In this document: one piece after another, positions 1-10,630 of the stretch
Numbering within the stretch: position 1 is the stretch's first letter
Layout of the letters: every line of letters begins with the position of its first letter
Source: Tethya wilhelma
Lineage: Eukaryota > Porifera > Demospongiae > Tethyida > Tethyidae
Reading direction: 5' to 3'
Length of the DNA stretch: 64,000 nucleotides
NCBI GenBank assembly: GCA_964030475.1
Contig: CAXIPT010000001.1
Coordinates: 13,796,792-13,860,791, forward strand
The notes under the pieces: model-generated
Databases searched by the model: none
What the model saw: only the letters and a program-made list of their open reading frames with translations
Told to the model about the DNA's origin: nothing
Position numbers and translations under genes: made by a program

Positions 1-198
1 CTGATTATGTTTGCATACAATTATAATTACATATGTATAGCTGCCATGCATGCATGATCGTGACCATGCAATGGCATGCATGCAGTGCATGTAGTTTTGC
101 TTATCAACTATTAACACCTATTAACTGTATGAGTAAAAGTTTATTATTATACACTGTATACCTCTAGATCTGAATGCTTATACACTTGCATTTCACAG

Positions 199-1001
199 AT
201 CTCATTGCAGACACCTATAGAGTCAAATTTGATGTCGACATTCGAGATACAACAGACATCTTAAAAGCAGAATTTCGATTCTACAAGACACGGCGTTTGG
301 GTTTACATTTTGAGCAGCTACACCACTTCAGTGATCGTGTAGAAGTCTACCTAATATCACGTCCAGAAAACTATTATAATTCTGAACTAAGAGAATTTAT
401 CACTGGGTTGTTTGTCACTCCTGAAACTGAAGGCTACTCTGTATTTAACATATCTGAAGCAGTGGAATCTTGGCTCATTCAAAATCCTAAAAGAGATGGA
501 GAAATGGAGCTCGAGGTTTGGATCCGTTGTCCAGAAGCTCTTAAATCTGGTGCAATGTTCTCTCCCAACATTCAGTATGTCACAGACAATTCAACAACTC
601 AGCTAGTTATAACTGGCCTTAGTGAAGAGTTTTCCGGTCAAGTGAACAGAAGAGCTACTCGTTACAGACCTGGTTACTGTGAAGACAACCCAGATGCATA
701 TCAGTGTTGCTTGCGTCCATTGGAGATTGATTTTGAGCGAGATTTTAACTGGACATGGATCCTTGAACCAAAATCTATTCCCTTTAACTACTGCAAGGGT
801 TCGTGTCCCGTTAATTGGAATTTTTATAGCAGACATAGTGATTTAATAACACTGTTGAGATTAAATAATCCTACAGCAGCTCCAGAACCTTGTTGTGTTG
901 CTAACAGTTATGAGAGAAAAACTATTCTTGCCCACCTTGAAGGCAAGAATCACTTGCATAATTTGGATGATGTGGTGGTGAAATCTTGTGTATGTAGATA
1001 A
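199..1001 (+). CDS. TGF-beta superfamily ligand, last coding exon (5' part outside window)
   Basis: Secreted signalling ligand that would bind type I/II serine-threonine kinase receptors. The exon opens after a splice acceptor (AG at 197-198, or 209-210) and runs to TAG/TAA-type stop at 1001. It encodes the C-terminal part of the propeptide, a basic RXXR-type cleavage site (RRATR, about 657-671), then a mature domain of about 108 residues. The mature part has nine cysteines: one early Cys, CC, CKGSC, CC and the terminal CVC. The nine-Cys pattern and the Trp-rich WTWILEPK segment place it in the TGF-beta/activin branch rather than BMP, which usually has seven. C-x8-CC spacing is like activin/myostatin. 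AATAAA at 1103-1108 fits as the poly(A) signal. Upstream exons (signal peptide, most of the prodomain) lie outside the window. The ATG at 174 is intronic and not used. Confidence 0.9.
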
Positions 1002-1102
1002 TTGATGATTTAAGTTATGAATTGCTTTTTGTTTCAATGCCAGAATTATTATTACTGTCTCCTATTTATATTTGCTTCAGAAACTATCATTTTGTTGTAT
1101 AT

Positions 1103-1108
1103 AATAAA
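1103..1108 (+). terminator. Poly(A) signal of the TGF-beta ligand gene
   Basis: AATAAA lies about 100 bp after the stop codon of the ligand gene. The next gene starts at 1259 on the same strand, so the spacer is only about 250 bp. Confidence 0.6.
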
Positions 1109-1258
1109 TTATTTTGGCTTTCATAAGTTTTCAATGAGCCATAGATTGATTGAGCCGTTCATTGTTTGCGGTTGAGTAATTACAATTATGCGCATGCGCT
1201 GTTACTTTGATTACGCAAGAAATAATTATTAACCCTTTACGAATTGAAAATTTGTCAC

Positions 1259-3566
1259 ATGGTGCACAAAGCAAGTTTAGTTGAAGCGTTGAAGATGGCT
1301 CATACTTTGAAGTTGCGGGGAGGTAGGTCTCTACTTGAAGTGTTTCTTGCCTTCAATAACATTACATTACACTCAGCTGAACCTGTTCTACCTGGACTGG
1401 CGTTGCCTGAAGCGTTTGAATCTCTTGATAAACGCCTTGAAGCTACTGTCCAGTTGTGTCAACTCAAGGGTTCCGTTGAGGGTCAGATGTTAGGAGTGTT
1501 GGCTGTTTGTCAAGAACTCCAGCGTCTACTCAAGTTTGCTTTCATAGGTATTGCACACTTTTAGAGTTGCACAATTGTTCAAATTATCACTGCCGATGCA
1601 CTGTTGTCCCAGAAAATGGTATGCTGGCCAGTCGTATTGAAATTCTCACACGCCACCAAACAGAGAGCCTCAAGAAAATGGGTACGGTGAAGGAAAAAGA
1701 GACCACTCAAAAAATGTTTTTAGTTTTGCATGTTTTTTAATTTTAGAGAAGAAACAATCGGATGTAGAAATAGAGCACAAGGTGACCAAGAAACAGATAA
1801 AAACACTGCGCAAGAGGATGTCAAGTATGTATTGTGTGTTAGCTTTCAATGAGAAAGATATATTGTGCCCCTTTCATAATTAGAGCATGAGAGCATAGAG
1901 AGGAAGAGTCGTGAGAAGTGGTGGGATATCAAAGTTAAGACGTCTGATTATGACTCCTTCACATATTTAGCCAGAGTAAGCAATCTTTTATTAACATTTT
2001 TAAATGATTCATTTTATTCACTGAAATATAATCTGTGATGTGTGTCTGTGTCTGTCAGGGCTGTGGTGCACCTGACTTGGACTTCATGTTGAGAGTGAAT
2101 CAGATCCTGATCGATTTTGTGAAAGATGAAGACAGGACTGAGCTGTTACTCCCTCCAATGGGCAACGAAGAAAGAACAGAACTTTCAAAACTTGCTTCCA
2201 TTTACAAACTTCGTTGTCGCTTTGGAAAGTCTACTCAGTTAGCAGCATCAACCCTCATCAAAGCTAGGTGTGTGCCTTCACCTACTCACACTAGTTGAAC
2301 ACTGGTTGATAAGTTCTCTTGGTTTTGGTGTTTTTTTTTGTTTTTTTGTTTTGTAGACAAACTTGTATTCCTGGTCCTGGTGAAGTTGACACAATTCTCG
2401 ATACCTTTGCAAGATTACACAAGTGAGTGGGTGGTACGTCACATACACAACTATGTTCTTTATCCTTTTGCTATCTCTTCTCAATCTCACAGACACGTTG
2501 AAACAACAGATAATAGTGCCACTACTGAAAGTAAACCAGAGCTCACTCCAAAAGGCAAGCTGTTAGTGTTTGGTTGTTGTTGAAACAGTTACGTGTTGTG
2601 ATGATACGCACTGGGTTATGAAATCAAAATGATTCTTTCTAACACTTTTGTATCTGAACCATGTTAACTGAGACCTTACCACTAAAGCTTATCTTAGCTT
2701 AATTGTATTCAAATTTGACGACCACTTACCAACTTTTGATCACTCCAGACGCTCCATCTCAAGATGACCAAAGCTCTCCACCTCAGGGTCATTCCAAGAT
2801 CCCTTCCACGATGCTCACTCCCTTCTCCCACCTCACCTCCCCCACCGTTGACATTGGACTGCCCCCTTCCTCCGCCACTCCTGCTCAGAGCCCCCCTAAC
2901 TCGGGTCTCACTACCCCTACTGCTGAATCAGCACAAAAGTTGAGAAAGCTGAGTAGTTCGAATATGAGTGACTCTGCATCGTCCACTGCTATGGCTGCTC
3001 CTGACAAACCCCATGTTGCTGTAGCCCCCACCATCTCCAGGAGTGAAAGTCCTCTGCCAGGTTTGGCTGGGCTCAAGAAGCCTCCAAGTGGTGTCACTCA
3101 CCCTTCTTCCCTGAAGTCTCCTCCAAGTCAGGCCACTTCAGTTTCACCACAACTGCAACGATTTCAAGCTCAAGGACAATTTCCAATCTTTGTAGCTGGA
3201 GCACCCACTCCTGCCAGTGGTGGCTCTGTCAGCCCAACAACAGGAAAAGGTACCACTACCACCACCTCTGTTGCTGCTGCTGCTGCTGCAGCTGGTAGTA
3301 TTTTTCTCCAACAACATCATGGAGGCCAGGTGCGAGCTGTGGGACACCCGACGGTTGTGGCCTCTCCTTTGAAGGTACCGATGACGCAGCTGCCTCAAGT
3401 GGTCCAGGGTGGCGGCAGTGGGGGGTCGTCACCGTCCACTGGAGAGGGGCATCCGGGGAAGAGAGAGAGGGGCTCCCCCGCATCACCAGCTGTTGGGAGT
3501 ACTCCGGCAAAGAGAGTGAGAGTGACAAGGCAGAGTGCTAGTGGAACTGCAACTCATGAGGATTAA
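1259..3566 (+). CDS. R3H-like domain protein with coiled coil and Ser/Pro-rich tail (8 exons, 560 aa)
   Basis: Gene model: 1259-1547, 1613-1681, 1747-1824, 1884-1975, 2059-2267, 2357-2422, 2493-2554, 2749-3566. All phases agree and the sum is 561 codons. The N-terminal 100 residues are helical. They are followed by a basic coiled coil (KKQSDVEIEHKVTKKQIK and on). A stretch at about 195-240 (PPMGNEERTELSKLAS then LRCRFGKS) looks like an R3H single-strand nucleic-acid binding fold, but the hallmark His is not conserved. The last 270 residues are Ser/Pro/Thr-rich and low complexity, with an Ala run near 3275-3295 and a basic KRVRV segment close to the end, suggesting a nuclear protein. Intron 7 appears to use a GC donor. 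I do not recognise the family with certainty. The start ATG at 1259 has no competing upstream in-frame ATG in this exon. Confidence 0.7.
2555..2748 (+). other. Probable GC-AG intron
   Basis: The exon ends ...CCAAAAG followed by GCAAGC, and the downstream exon begins after CACTCCAG at 2748. The GC donor with flanking AAAG|GCAAG matches the strong consensus typical of GC-AG introns. It is the only choice here that keeps the frame into the Ser/Pro-rich last exon. Confidence 0.6.
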
Positions 3567-3770
3567 AGATGTGCACATTAATTTTTTGTGTAGGTTATGT
3601 TTATTCAATTTTGTTTCTTTTTAATAGAATACACTTCTCTCATAATGCAAATTTGATTTCCTGTTTTGTTAGTTACATCCCTTGTCATCACTGATCAATT
3701 AATTAGTCAATATTATACATTGCAAAAAAAGTATTTTAGAAAACAATAATTTAAAAATTCATTCAAAATT

Positions 3771-3821
<51 letters not shown>

Positions 3822-4206
3822 AACACACACACTTAAGCACTAGTTTGTTTATTATACCTACATGTGCATGTGTTAGGAGTTTATATTGTATGAACACATG
3901 TATTATGACAAAAACCTATGCAGAACTATACGCAATTAATTTTTTTCCATGTGTGCATACGTATAATAGCATTAGATTGCATGCATGCTCATTAAGCAAA
4001 CTTCTGATTTCATTATCATCAATCAGATCAGTAATTATAATTAGTTAAACTAAAATTTTCGCCAAAAAAAATAAATATTTTAAAATTATGTCACATTGTA
4101 TTATTATAACCAAAGTATACAATATATTAATGGCTTCTAACAGTAAGTCTGCATTTTATACAATACTATTTTATATAATTATAGTAGATACAATTGCATT
4201 AATCGT
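3567..4206. other. Intergenic, AT-rich with (CA)n microsatellite
   Basis: No gene seen. It contains a (CA)n tract at about 3772-3832 with AAA interruptions. The rest is AT-rich. It separates the + strand R3H-like gene from the convergent GIMAP fragment. Confidence 0.6.
3772..3832. repeat. (CA)n microsatellite
   Basis: Interrupted CA tract 3' of the R3H-like gene. Similar tracts occur at 5883-5920 and 20984-21018. Confidence 0.9.
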
Positions 4207-4806
4207 TTACAATATATTACATCTTGAAAAAACTCTTTGTAACATTGATGGATGCACAGTAGAAGTTGTATTTTCTCTAGAGCTCAAATTTGGCTCTGGA
4301 TTCACTGGCACTACATTGGGTGAAAAAATTGCTACCGTTGGTACAAAATCTTTGCTCTTCTCGACCAATTCCATTAGTTCCTTCCGACTCTCAGCAATGA
4401 TGGGTGGGTACACTGTTTGCACCTTTGGCATTACATCCTCCATATTTGGGAAGCCCACACAACAGACATCTTTCACATATGCTAAAATTGGTGTGGAATC
4501 TTGTTTAATTCTATTTTGCTCAATATTTACAGCTTCTTTTTTTTTATGGTCATTCAGATTTTCACATCCAGTCACTATTAGAAAACAGATCAGGCGTGCT
4601 TCTTTTGATAAATGTTTAGTAATATGTTGAAAGATATCTCTCTCTTCACGAGTGAAGTATCCATGACGATATACAAGCATTATCAGGTGGACATCCTGGA
4701 CGCCTATTTGTTCCTTCAATTTTGGTATGAATTGCTTTTTTCCTTGTGCGGAGGTAAACGTCTCAGATGACGAACAACACACCCTCTCGGACAGTGAATG
4801 GCTCAA
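4207..4806 (-). pseudogene. GIMAP/AIG1-type GTPase fragment (C-terminal half of G domain)
   Basis: The translated segment matches the second half of an AIG1/GIMAP G domain. It has a beta strand (HLIMLVYRHGYFT), the helix after it, a strand ending FLIVTGCENL, and a later VCCVGFPN strand with a helical ending. GIMAPs are septin-related GTPases linked to immune-cell survival and membrane association. The P-loop (G1), G2 and G3 motifs should lie upstream on the minus strand but are not visible beyond 4806, where sequence of the neighbouring + gene begins. The C-terminus is C-N-I-L, a possible CaaX prenylation box (geranylgeranyl type because X is Leu), which would replace the membrane anchors of other GIMAPs. 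It is either an exon of a split gene whose 5' part is missing here or a remnant. Nothing proves expression. Confidence 0.55.
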
Positions 4807-6866
4807 TGGCCAGTGTCATGTCTACGGAATTGGGAGTGGCAAACACTTGCTGGAAAGATCACACAACATGGAGGGTGGTTTGAAGTTTAGCTCCCCTCCC
4901 CTTCCCTCCCTCCTTCTCCTTTGGAACAAGTGGTCCCCAAACGTCGTGTCACTCATCACGTTGGAACTCTGAACCTTGCCAGTCTCGTTGAAGGTGGTGA
5001 AGACACACGTAGCTCCTCACCATCTTCCTCTTTGAAACAGAAGAACCACAAGCAGCTGAGCCCTCAGAGGAGCCACACGTTCAGTGTTCCAAACTCAAAG
5101 AGCAAACCAAGGTTTGTTGGTGTTGTGCACTATATGAGTAAATACCCTCAGAGTTGATGTTACACAATTCAATACTAGCTGGAAATTGTTACAAAACATA
5201 CTAAAAATGATGTTTTATCCATCACCATGCGATGTGTTCACATTGTTTGAATCATAGATAATATATTACACACCCTATCTATTGTCTATGTTTGAATATA
5301 TATTCTATTTGAGACTATAGATTGACCTCTCTTGTCAGTGCTTGGCCTGCATGTAGTTCCAAAGTACAGTACATGTTTACAGTGCTGACTTATAATCTCT
5401 TGTGTGTACACATGACTGTAGAGATGGTTTATATCTTGTCCGACTGGTTTGTGTTTTGGGTGACTATGGAACTGTTTTTGTGTGGGCGTGGGCACTCCAG
5501 AAGGTTCCTCTGTGTGTTGTGGTTTACTTGTGTTGAAACAGGAGGTTGGAGGGAGGGAAAGTTGCGTGATGTCACAAATGTGGTCTTATACACTCTTGGT
5601 TGTTCAAGTAGAAGCATGACATTGTGTTATACGCATCTAGCATGGTTACTCACAACAAGATATTGGTACTATTGGTATCCACACGTGCTGAACCACAGTG
5701 AGTATGATATGCATGGTCAAGCATCAGAGCATGCATGTGAATGTACACATGTTGGTCTGTTGTCATTGTTGACATAACTTTGAACACCAACCACATAATA
5801 ATCTATCTGTCATGCCTGTAAATTTAATAAAACCATCTTGTGACCTAAAAAATTTAATATCCATACAGCTACTGTACTCCTACACACACACACACACACA
5901 GACACACACACACACACACACATGTGTAGATATTCATTCGTAACTTCTAAATTGTGCATTTGTAATGCTGTCAGCTGCCAAGCAACACAATCTGAGAAGT
6001 CTGGTCAATCTGAGAAGCTGTGGTGCAGTCTAGAGGGGGAGATGCTCAATCTCTCTTTGAAACCAGGAATGAAGGTATATCTATCATGCACAGATACTAT
6101 CCAGAGTATCTACATAATTATTATTTGTGAGGACTACAAAGTACACACACTCTTGTAATATGTCCACTTGAATTATCTGATGCCCACACAGTCTCTTTAT
6201 AAGTAATGGTAGTTTTTGTGTGATTTAATTGTTGCAATAAATGTACATACATTATAGCCTCATCGTAAAATCAATATGACTCAGAGTATACCATTCATCA
6301 AAATAGTCATAGTGATAGCAGGAAGCAGTCTTATTCCAGCATCAACTTCACCATCAAAGAGAAGAAGTCTGGAGGGATCACCGTTGTTTCCCCAAAGAAA
6401 CAAGAGGACAAGGTACGTGTGTATCATGTGAGATTATAATGATGTGTAGTTAGAATATCGTATGGTCATTCTCTGGCCTTCCTTGAAAAAAATCGTAGGA
6501 GGCGATTGGCCTGGGAACTTTTCAATAAGGCTGTAAGTTGGGGAAAACCAAAAATATACCGTATAGTGGTAAAATTTCATGGGGTTTAACTTTTGCGGTT
6601 TTTGCAGATCACGATCTATCCATGAAAGTTTTTATCCGTGAAATTTTCTGTAATATATACATATATGTGGGCTTCTACAGCTTATCCACAAAGTTAAAAC
6701 ACAAGACATCTGCAAAAGCTTGACACCACGAAACTTTCCTGCTATACAGTAATTTTATAAATTATCTAGGGATGTTTCTCGTTGTATTCATGATTACAGT
6801 ATAGTGGTATTAGCTCCTTGTTGTATTCATGATAGTTTGTCTATTTCTCTCTTGCACTACACACAG

Positions 6867-7327
6867 GACCCGTTGTACTACCATCTGTCTGGTGACCAGG
6901 ATCTCAACCTCACCGTGACCGAGAAGCTGCTCACTCAAATCATGCAGGACAACAACATCACTCACCGAACTCATCCAAACTGGAAGCATCCCATTCTCAA
7001 CTACACCACGGGTGCTCTCCGCAATGCCCTCACTTCCCTTCCATCAGCTTCTCTCATCGCCAGGGCGAATAACCTCTTCCAAAGCCTACAGCTCTTCTTG
7101 ACCACTCCTCTGAATCCGGCCAAACTTGAATACCACATTTGCTTATTGCAGCACATGGTAGGCACATGTTTGGAGCACACGCCTCTCCAGGACGAGCTCT
7201 ACTGCCAAATACTTCAACAAATTTCAGGACACACAACCTTCGACTCAGCTCAAGTGTACCAGGGATGGTTCCTCTTGTATTTATATAGTCATTCACATGT
7301 TCTTGCCCATGAAACCATAGATAATTA
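6867..7327 (+). CDS. MyTH4 domain exon (part of the PLEKHH-like remnant)
   Basis: Begins after the acceptor CACTACACACAG. It encodes DPLYYHLSG, then a MyTH4 core (ALRNALTSLP ... LEYHICLLQHMVGTCL ... LQDELYCQILQQ ... YQGWFLLYLYS). MyTH4 domains bind microtubules or cargo together with FERM. The open frame ends at 7328 inside the domain. The rest of the domain (FKWYLKTFLECF ... VFAKQCQEAM ... HVQAILFRTD) continues in another frame from about 7340. Confidence 0.75.
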
Positions 7328-7921
7328 ACTATGATCAAACTCAAGTTCAAGTGGTACCTGAAGACATTTCTCGAATGCTTTGCTACAAATTCCAATGTAA
7401 CCATATCTGTGTTTGCCAAGCAGTGTCAAGAAGCCATGACACAAATTCAAGATAAAGAGAGTAGACCAAGACAGCACGTGCAAGCCATCTTGTTTCGAAC
7501 TGACAAGTCTCTTGATTGCGTATGCAAAGTCATCTACAGTGCCTGTGAAAGCAACCATCCTAGTACCAGTGTACTTGGCTGACAACTCCATCACATTGTG
7601 AGTCTAAGTTGTTGTTTATTTGTTTTTTTCCCAACTCAGTGAATCTTTGTTGTAGTATTGGTTTGAAATAATATGTAGGAAGAAATCCCAGGCCAGTCAC
7701 ACATGAGAGCAAAACCAGTCTGATGGGTATCCAAGAGACCAATCTGGTCATTCAACAGAGCTGCAAAGTCTTCTATAGTTGTGGATAGAGTACATTCTGC
7801 TTTCTATCACCAGCGAGTCGTCAGTCAAAAGAATTGGTGGCAGATGGATTGCCAATTCAGAGTGAGAAGCTTGTATTCTCCATGCCACAGCTCAAGGTAT
7901 TATATAGTTGATGCACTGCAT

Positions 7922-7980
7922 TAGTCTCGTTCCCATGCAGACTCTCTCTCAGGGATCGAGAGAGCCTGGGAACGAGACTA
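7922..7980. mobile_element. 59-bp foldback MITE, TAGTCTCGTTCCCA ends
   Basis: A near-perfect palindrome that starts TAGTCTCGTTCCCA and ends with its inverse. It is flanked by GCACTGCAT and GCTCTGCAT, a 9-bp target duplication with one mismatch. It is the smallest member of the family at 11901, 20411 and elsewhere, and sits in an intron of the decayed PLEKHH-like gene. Confidence 0.75.
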
Positions 7981-8171
7981 GCTCTGCATGCTATAAATAG
8001 TAGTGGTTCTATGATAGTCTATTGAGCTCTATATCTCTCGGCGCATGCAATGTGACAAAGGAGGAGAGTCTAGTTCAATAAACTATTTGTACTGTTCTTC
8101 ACTTTTCTGCAGATTTGCGAAGCTGATTGCTAGCTATATGAAAGCATTTGAAACTGCTGAGAGAAATATTT

Positions 8172-8425
8172 AAATCAGTAACATTACCCCATCAAGTTTT
8201 AAAATTCACTATTATAATATTTTTTGATATTACAAATTAAGTTTGATACCATTTTAACAAAGGCTGCATGAAACTAAATAATAACCTTCACACACATCCT
8301 TAACATTAAATTTTAATAACTGAATTAAAGTCATCAGTGACCAGTTACCAGTCACACACACATACAAAACTACAAAAAAAAACAACAACAACAAAAAAAC
8401 ACTAACAACAATACTATAATAACAG
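8172..8425. other. Convergent intergenic spacer
   Basis: AT-rich, with A/C-rich simple sequence around 8370-8405. It separates the end of the + strand PLEKHH-like remnant from the stop codon of the - strand kinase gene. No gene seen. Confidence 0.5.
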
Positions 8426-10630
8426 CTAGTAGTATCCTATCTCCACACTATCAACTCCAAAGCCACAAACTACCAGGAGTTTGTTGTCCTCCAGGGCACC
8501 CACATAGGACCCACTCCTGGCAGTTGTCATGTGACTGATAACACTCCAAGATTGGGTACTTGGATCATACTTGTAAATTGCCGAAGTCTTCTTGAATGAA
8601 TCATCACGTCCACCAACTCCTAGTAGATGTCCACGGATGGCTACACAAGTGGACTCCTCCATAGGGCTATCAGGAATATAATTCCATGTAGCTTGTTGCC
8701 GTGGTTTAAACAGCCGGCCTAATTTTGTGGGTTTATTGGATGATTGGAGTAGTTCAGGAAGTGTACAAGTGAAAACCAATCGACTGCAAACATCGTCCAC
8801 GCTCCCTCCCATTATGTAGAAGTGGTCGCCACCTATTGTAGCTGATCCGTATGCAATGGAATGAGGGAGGCTGGCAGCAATGGACCACACTCGGGTGTCT
8901 GTGTTGAGTACTTCAACTTTATCCAGACTGTTGGTACTGTCTGATGCTGGTAAACCTCCAGCAACAATGAGATGGTTTTGGTAAGAGGTGGCAGTGGTGG
9001 CCAAACGGCTTGTAGGCATGGGTGGAAACAGTTCCATCCACTTGCCACCCTTCTCTCTCTTGTCTAGTGAAAGAACTTTTTTTATTGCCTCACCTTCGAA
9101 TTCAATGTCGTCTGGAAGGCACCCACCAACCACTGTGAGGAGACCCTGAACTAAAGCTAAACTACCAAGTAATTGTGGCAGATACGGCAGTAAAGTATTC
9201 CACTCAGCACTGGTAGAGTCGAAAGAATAGATTTTTCGACCAGAGGACAAGTACGCCACCTTTCCATCCACAACCATGCTCTCTCCAAAGTCTATGAATG
9301 GTGCCTTTCCTCCATCAATCCATCTGAGCTCAATGTCTGAATCAGCTTCAGTGGCATTTGTTTCTGGAATCCTATTTTGAGGATTTTTAGTTAGAAGATC
9401 ATTGATCTGCTTTTGGAGTTGCTGGTTTATCTTTTGCGTACGAGCTCTAGCCTTTTCATTGTCTACTAACTTTTGATTCAGTTCATCAAGCTGTTTTCGA
9501 AGCTTTCCATTTTCTTTCTCTTTTGCTTCCATCTGCTCAGATTTAGTTTGAAGCTCACGAGTGATTTGTTGATCACTTATTTCTTGGCCATTCTGCTCAA
9601 TTTGTCGCTTGTATTCAGCTAACTGTTCATCTTTGGCAGCAATCTCCTGCATTTTTTCTTCAACTTGTCTAGCCAGCTCATCTCGTTCTTGTTGTAATGT
9701 TCCATTCTCTTCAGGCCCAGGTGTGACAGTGCCGCTTCTCTTGCTCTCAACATAGACCTGGCTTTCCTTTAGAGTAGCCAGCCTCTGACAGAGCTCATTG
9801 GCTGACAGTCTCTCTGTCTCTCTGTACACCAAACACTCTATGATAATGGGGCGTAGAGGATGGGCTGGTTCAATCATACTTATATGGTTCTCTCTACGTT
9901 TTGTTTCAAGAACTGGGAGTTGCTTCAAGCCGGTGGGAGACTGTGGGTCCTCCATTTCTATCACTGCAGGTCCAGGGTCAGGAAACTGTCGGGTGCACAC
10001 CTGGATCATGATGACACCTTGTGAGAATACATCTAGCTTTTCAGTGTATCTTGGTGGCTCTTTAAGTGACTCAGGAGACATGTAAGCGAGAGTACCTGGA
10101 CACAGTGTTAATGGTGTGTAATGACGATCAGACCTAGCTAACTTGGACATTCCAAAATCGGTCACTTTTGCTCTCCTTCCAGCGATAACCAGTATGTTGT
10201 TTCCTGACAAATCACGATGAATGATACCATTAGAGTGTAGGTAGGCAACTGCAAGTGAGACATCACTGCAAAGGTCAAGTTGAACATGGTAGGGAATTGT
10301 GTGAGGGGATTGCTCAAGCATTTTGGTCAAACTGCTATCCAGGAGTTCCATCAAGAGGACTGGTAGCTTAGACTCAGGGTCCTGGCACATGCCTAGATAC
10401 TGTACAATGTGAGGATGACGTATGTGGTTTAGAAAATCACACTCTTGCTGAAAACGTTGGAGAATCTTCCCTGCTCCAGGGTCATAGGGGTTAACAATTG
10501 TGGGATGTAAAACTTTAGCAGCACATGTCAGCTGGTCACACTTGGCCTTGTAGACAGCTCCATAGGAACCATGACCCAAAACTTGGTCTTTGAAAATGGT
10601 GAAACTTTGGTAACGAAAAGCATGTGCCAT
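8426..10630 (-). CDS. TKL-like protein kinase with coiled coil and kelch repeats (copy A, intact, 734 aa)
   Basis: Single-exon gene. I choose the ATG at 10630 (MAHAFRYQ): a longer open frame upstream lacks kinase-domain similarity, and the paralogue at 51572 also starts shortly before the P-loop. Kinase domain about residues 10-290: glycine loop GHGSYGAVYKA, lysine in CAAKVLHP, catalytic HRDLSGNNIL, DFGMS, and PE motif in AYMSPES, so it should be active. A coiled coil rich in Gln/Glu/Lys follows (about 310-430). Then come about five kelch blades, each ending in a Gly-Gly-like turn (LLTVVGG, LIVAGG, FYIMGG, LLGVGG, LLVVCG), forming a probable beta-propeller. The likely role is a Ser/Thr or dual-specificity kinase that oligomerises by the coil and recognises a partner by the propeller; the partner is unknown. 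It is the left member of a tandem duplication whose other copy (15880-17430) is dead. Confidence 0.9.
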   Translation of the reverse strand: MAHAFRYQSFTIFKDQVLGHGSYGAVYKAKCDQLTCAAKVLHPTIVNPYDPGAGKILQRFQQECDFLNHIRHPHIVQYLGMCQDPESKLPVLLMELLDSSLTKMLEQSPHTIPYHVQLDLCSDVSLAVAYLHSNGIIHRDLSGNNILVIAGRRAKVTDFGMSKLARSDRHYTPLTLCPGTLAYMSPESLKEPPRYTEKLDVFSQGVIMIQVCTRQFPDPGPAVIEMEDPQSPTGLKQLPVLETKRRENHISMIEPAHPLRPIIIECLVYRETERLSANELCQRLATLKESQVYVESKRSGTVTPGPEENGTLQQERDELARQVEEKMQEIAAKDEQLAEYKRQIEQNGQEISDQQITRELQTKSEQMEAKEKENGKLRKQLDELNQKLVDNEKARARTQKINQQLQKQINDLLTKNPQNRIPETNATEADSDIELRWIDGGKAPFIDFGESMVVDGKVAYLSSGRKIYSFDSTSAEWNTLLPYLPQLLGSLALVQGLLTVVGGCLPDDIEFEGEAIKKVLSLDKREKGGKWMELFPPMPTSRLATTATSYQNHLIVAGGLPASDSTNSLDKVEVLNTDTRVWSIAASLPHSIAYGSATIGGDHFYIMGGSVDDVCSRLVFTCTLPELLQSSNKPTKLGRLFKPRQQATWNYIPDSPMEESTCVAIRGHLLGVGGRDDSFKKTSAIYKYDPSTQSWSVISHMTTARSGSYVGALEDNKLLVVCGFGVDSVEIGYY

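Larger units (their letters stand above)
4921..8171 (+). pseudogene. Decayed PH-MyTH4-FERM (PLEKHH/MAX-1-like) gene
   Basis: PLEKHH proteins are cytoskeletal adaptors with PH, MyTH4 and FERM domains. Recognisable pieces in order: a Ser-rich exon (about 4921-5111); PH-like pieces at about 5965-6073 (KLWCSLEGEMLNLSLKPG), 6286-6412 (INFTIKEKKSGGITVVSP) and about 6500-6532 (RLAWELFNKA); a strong MyTH4 exon from 6867; a second MyTH4 half at about 7340-7500; the first FERM strand at about 7525-7597 (VPVKAT...LADNSITL); and a C-terminal exon at about 8112-8171 (FAKLIASYMKA). Damage: an in-frame stop at 7326-7328 inside MyTH4 with no phase-compatible intron, a frame change between the MyTH4 end and FERM start, a frame mismatch before the last PH helix, and almost the whole FERM body missing. 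A sequencing error could explain one defect but not the set. Confidence 0.55.

Noticed and set aside
3256..3528. Minus-strand frame with a Gln run opposite the R3H-like gene's last exon
   Set aside because: It is the complement of the Ala/Gly/Pro-rich coding repeat; the plus-strand frame continues the spliced gene.
4088..4630. Plus-strand 180-codon frame opposite the GIMAP fragment
   Set aside because: No domain; the minus strand shows a clear AIG1-type pattern over the same bases.
5322..5777. 151-codon plus-strand frame, Cys/Trp/Tyr-rich
   Set aside because: No family resemblance and no splice-site context; lies within an intron-like part of the PLEKHH-like remnant.
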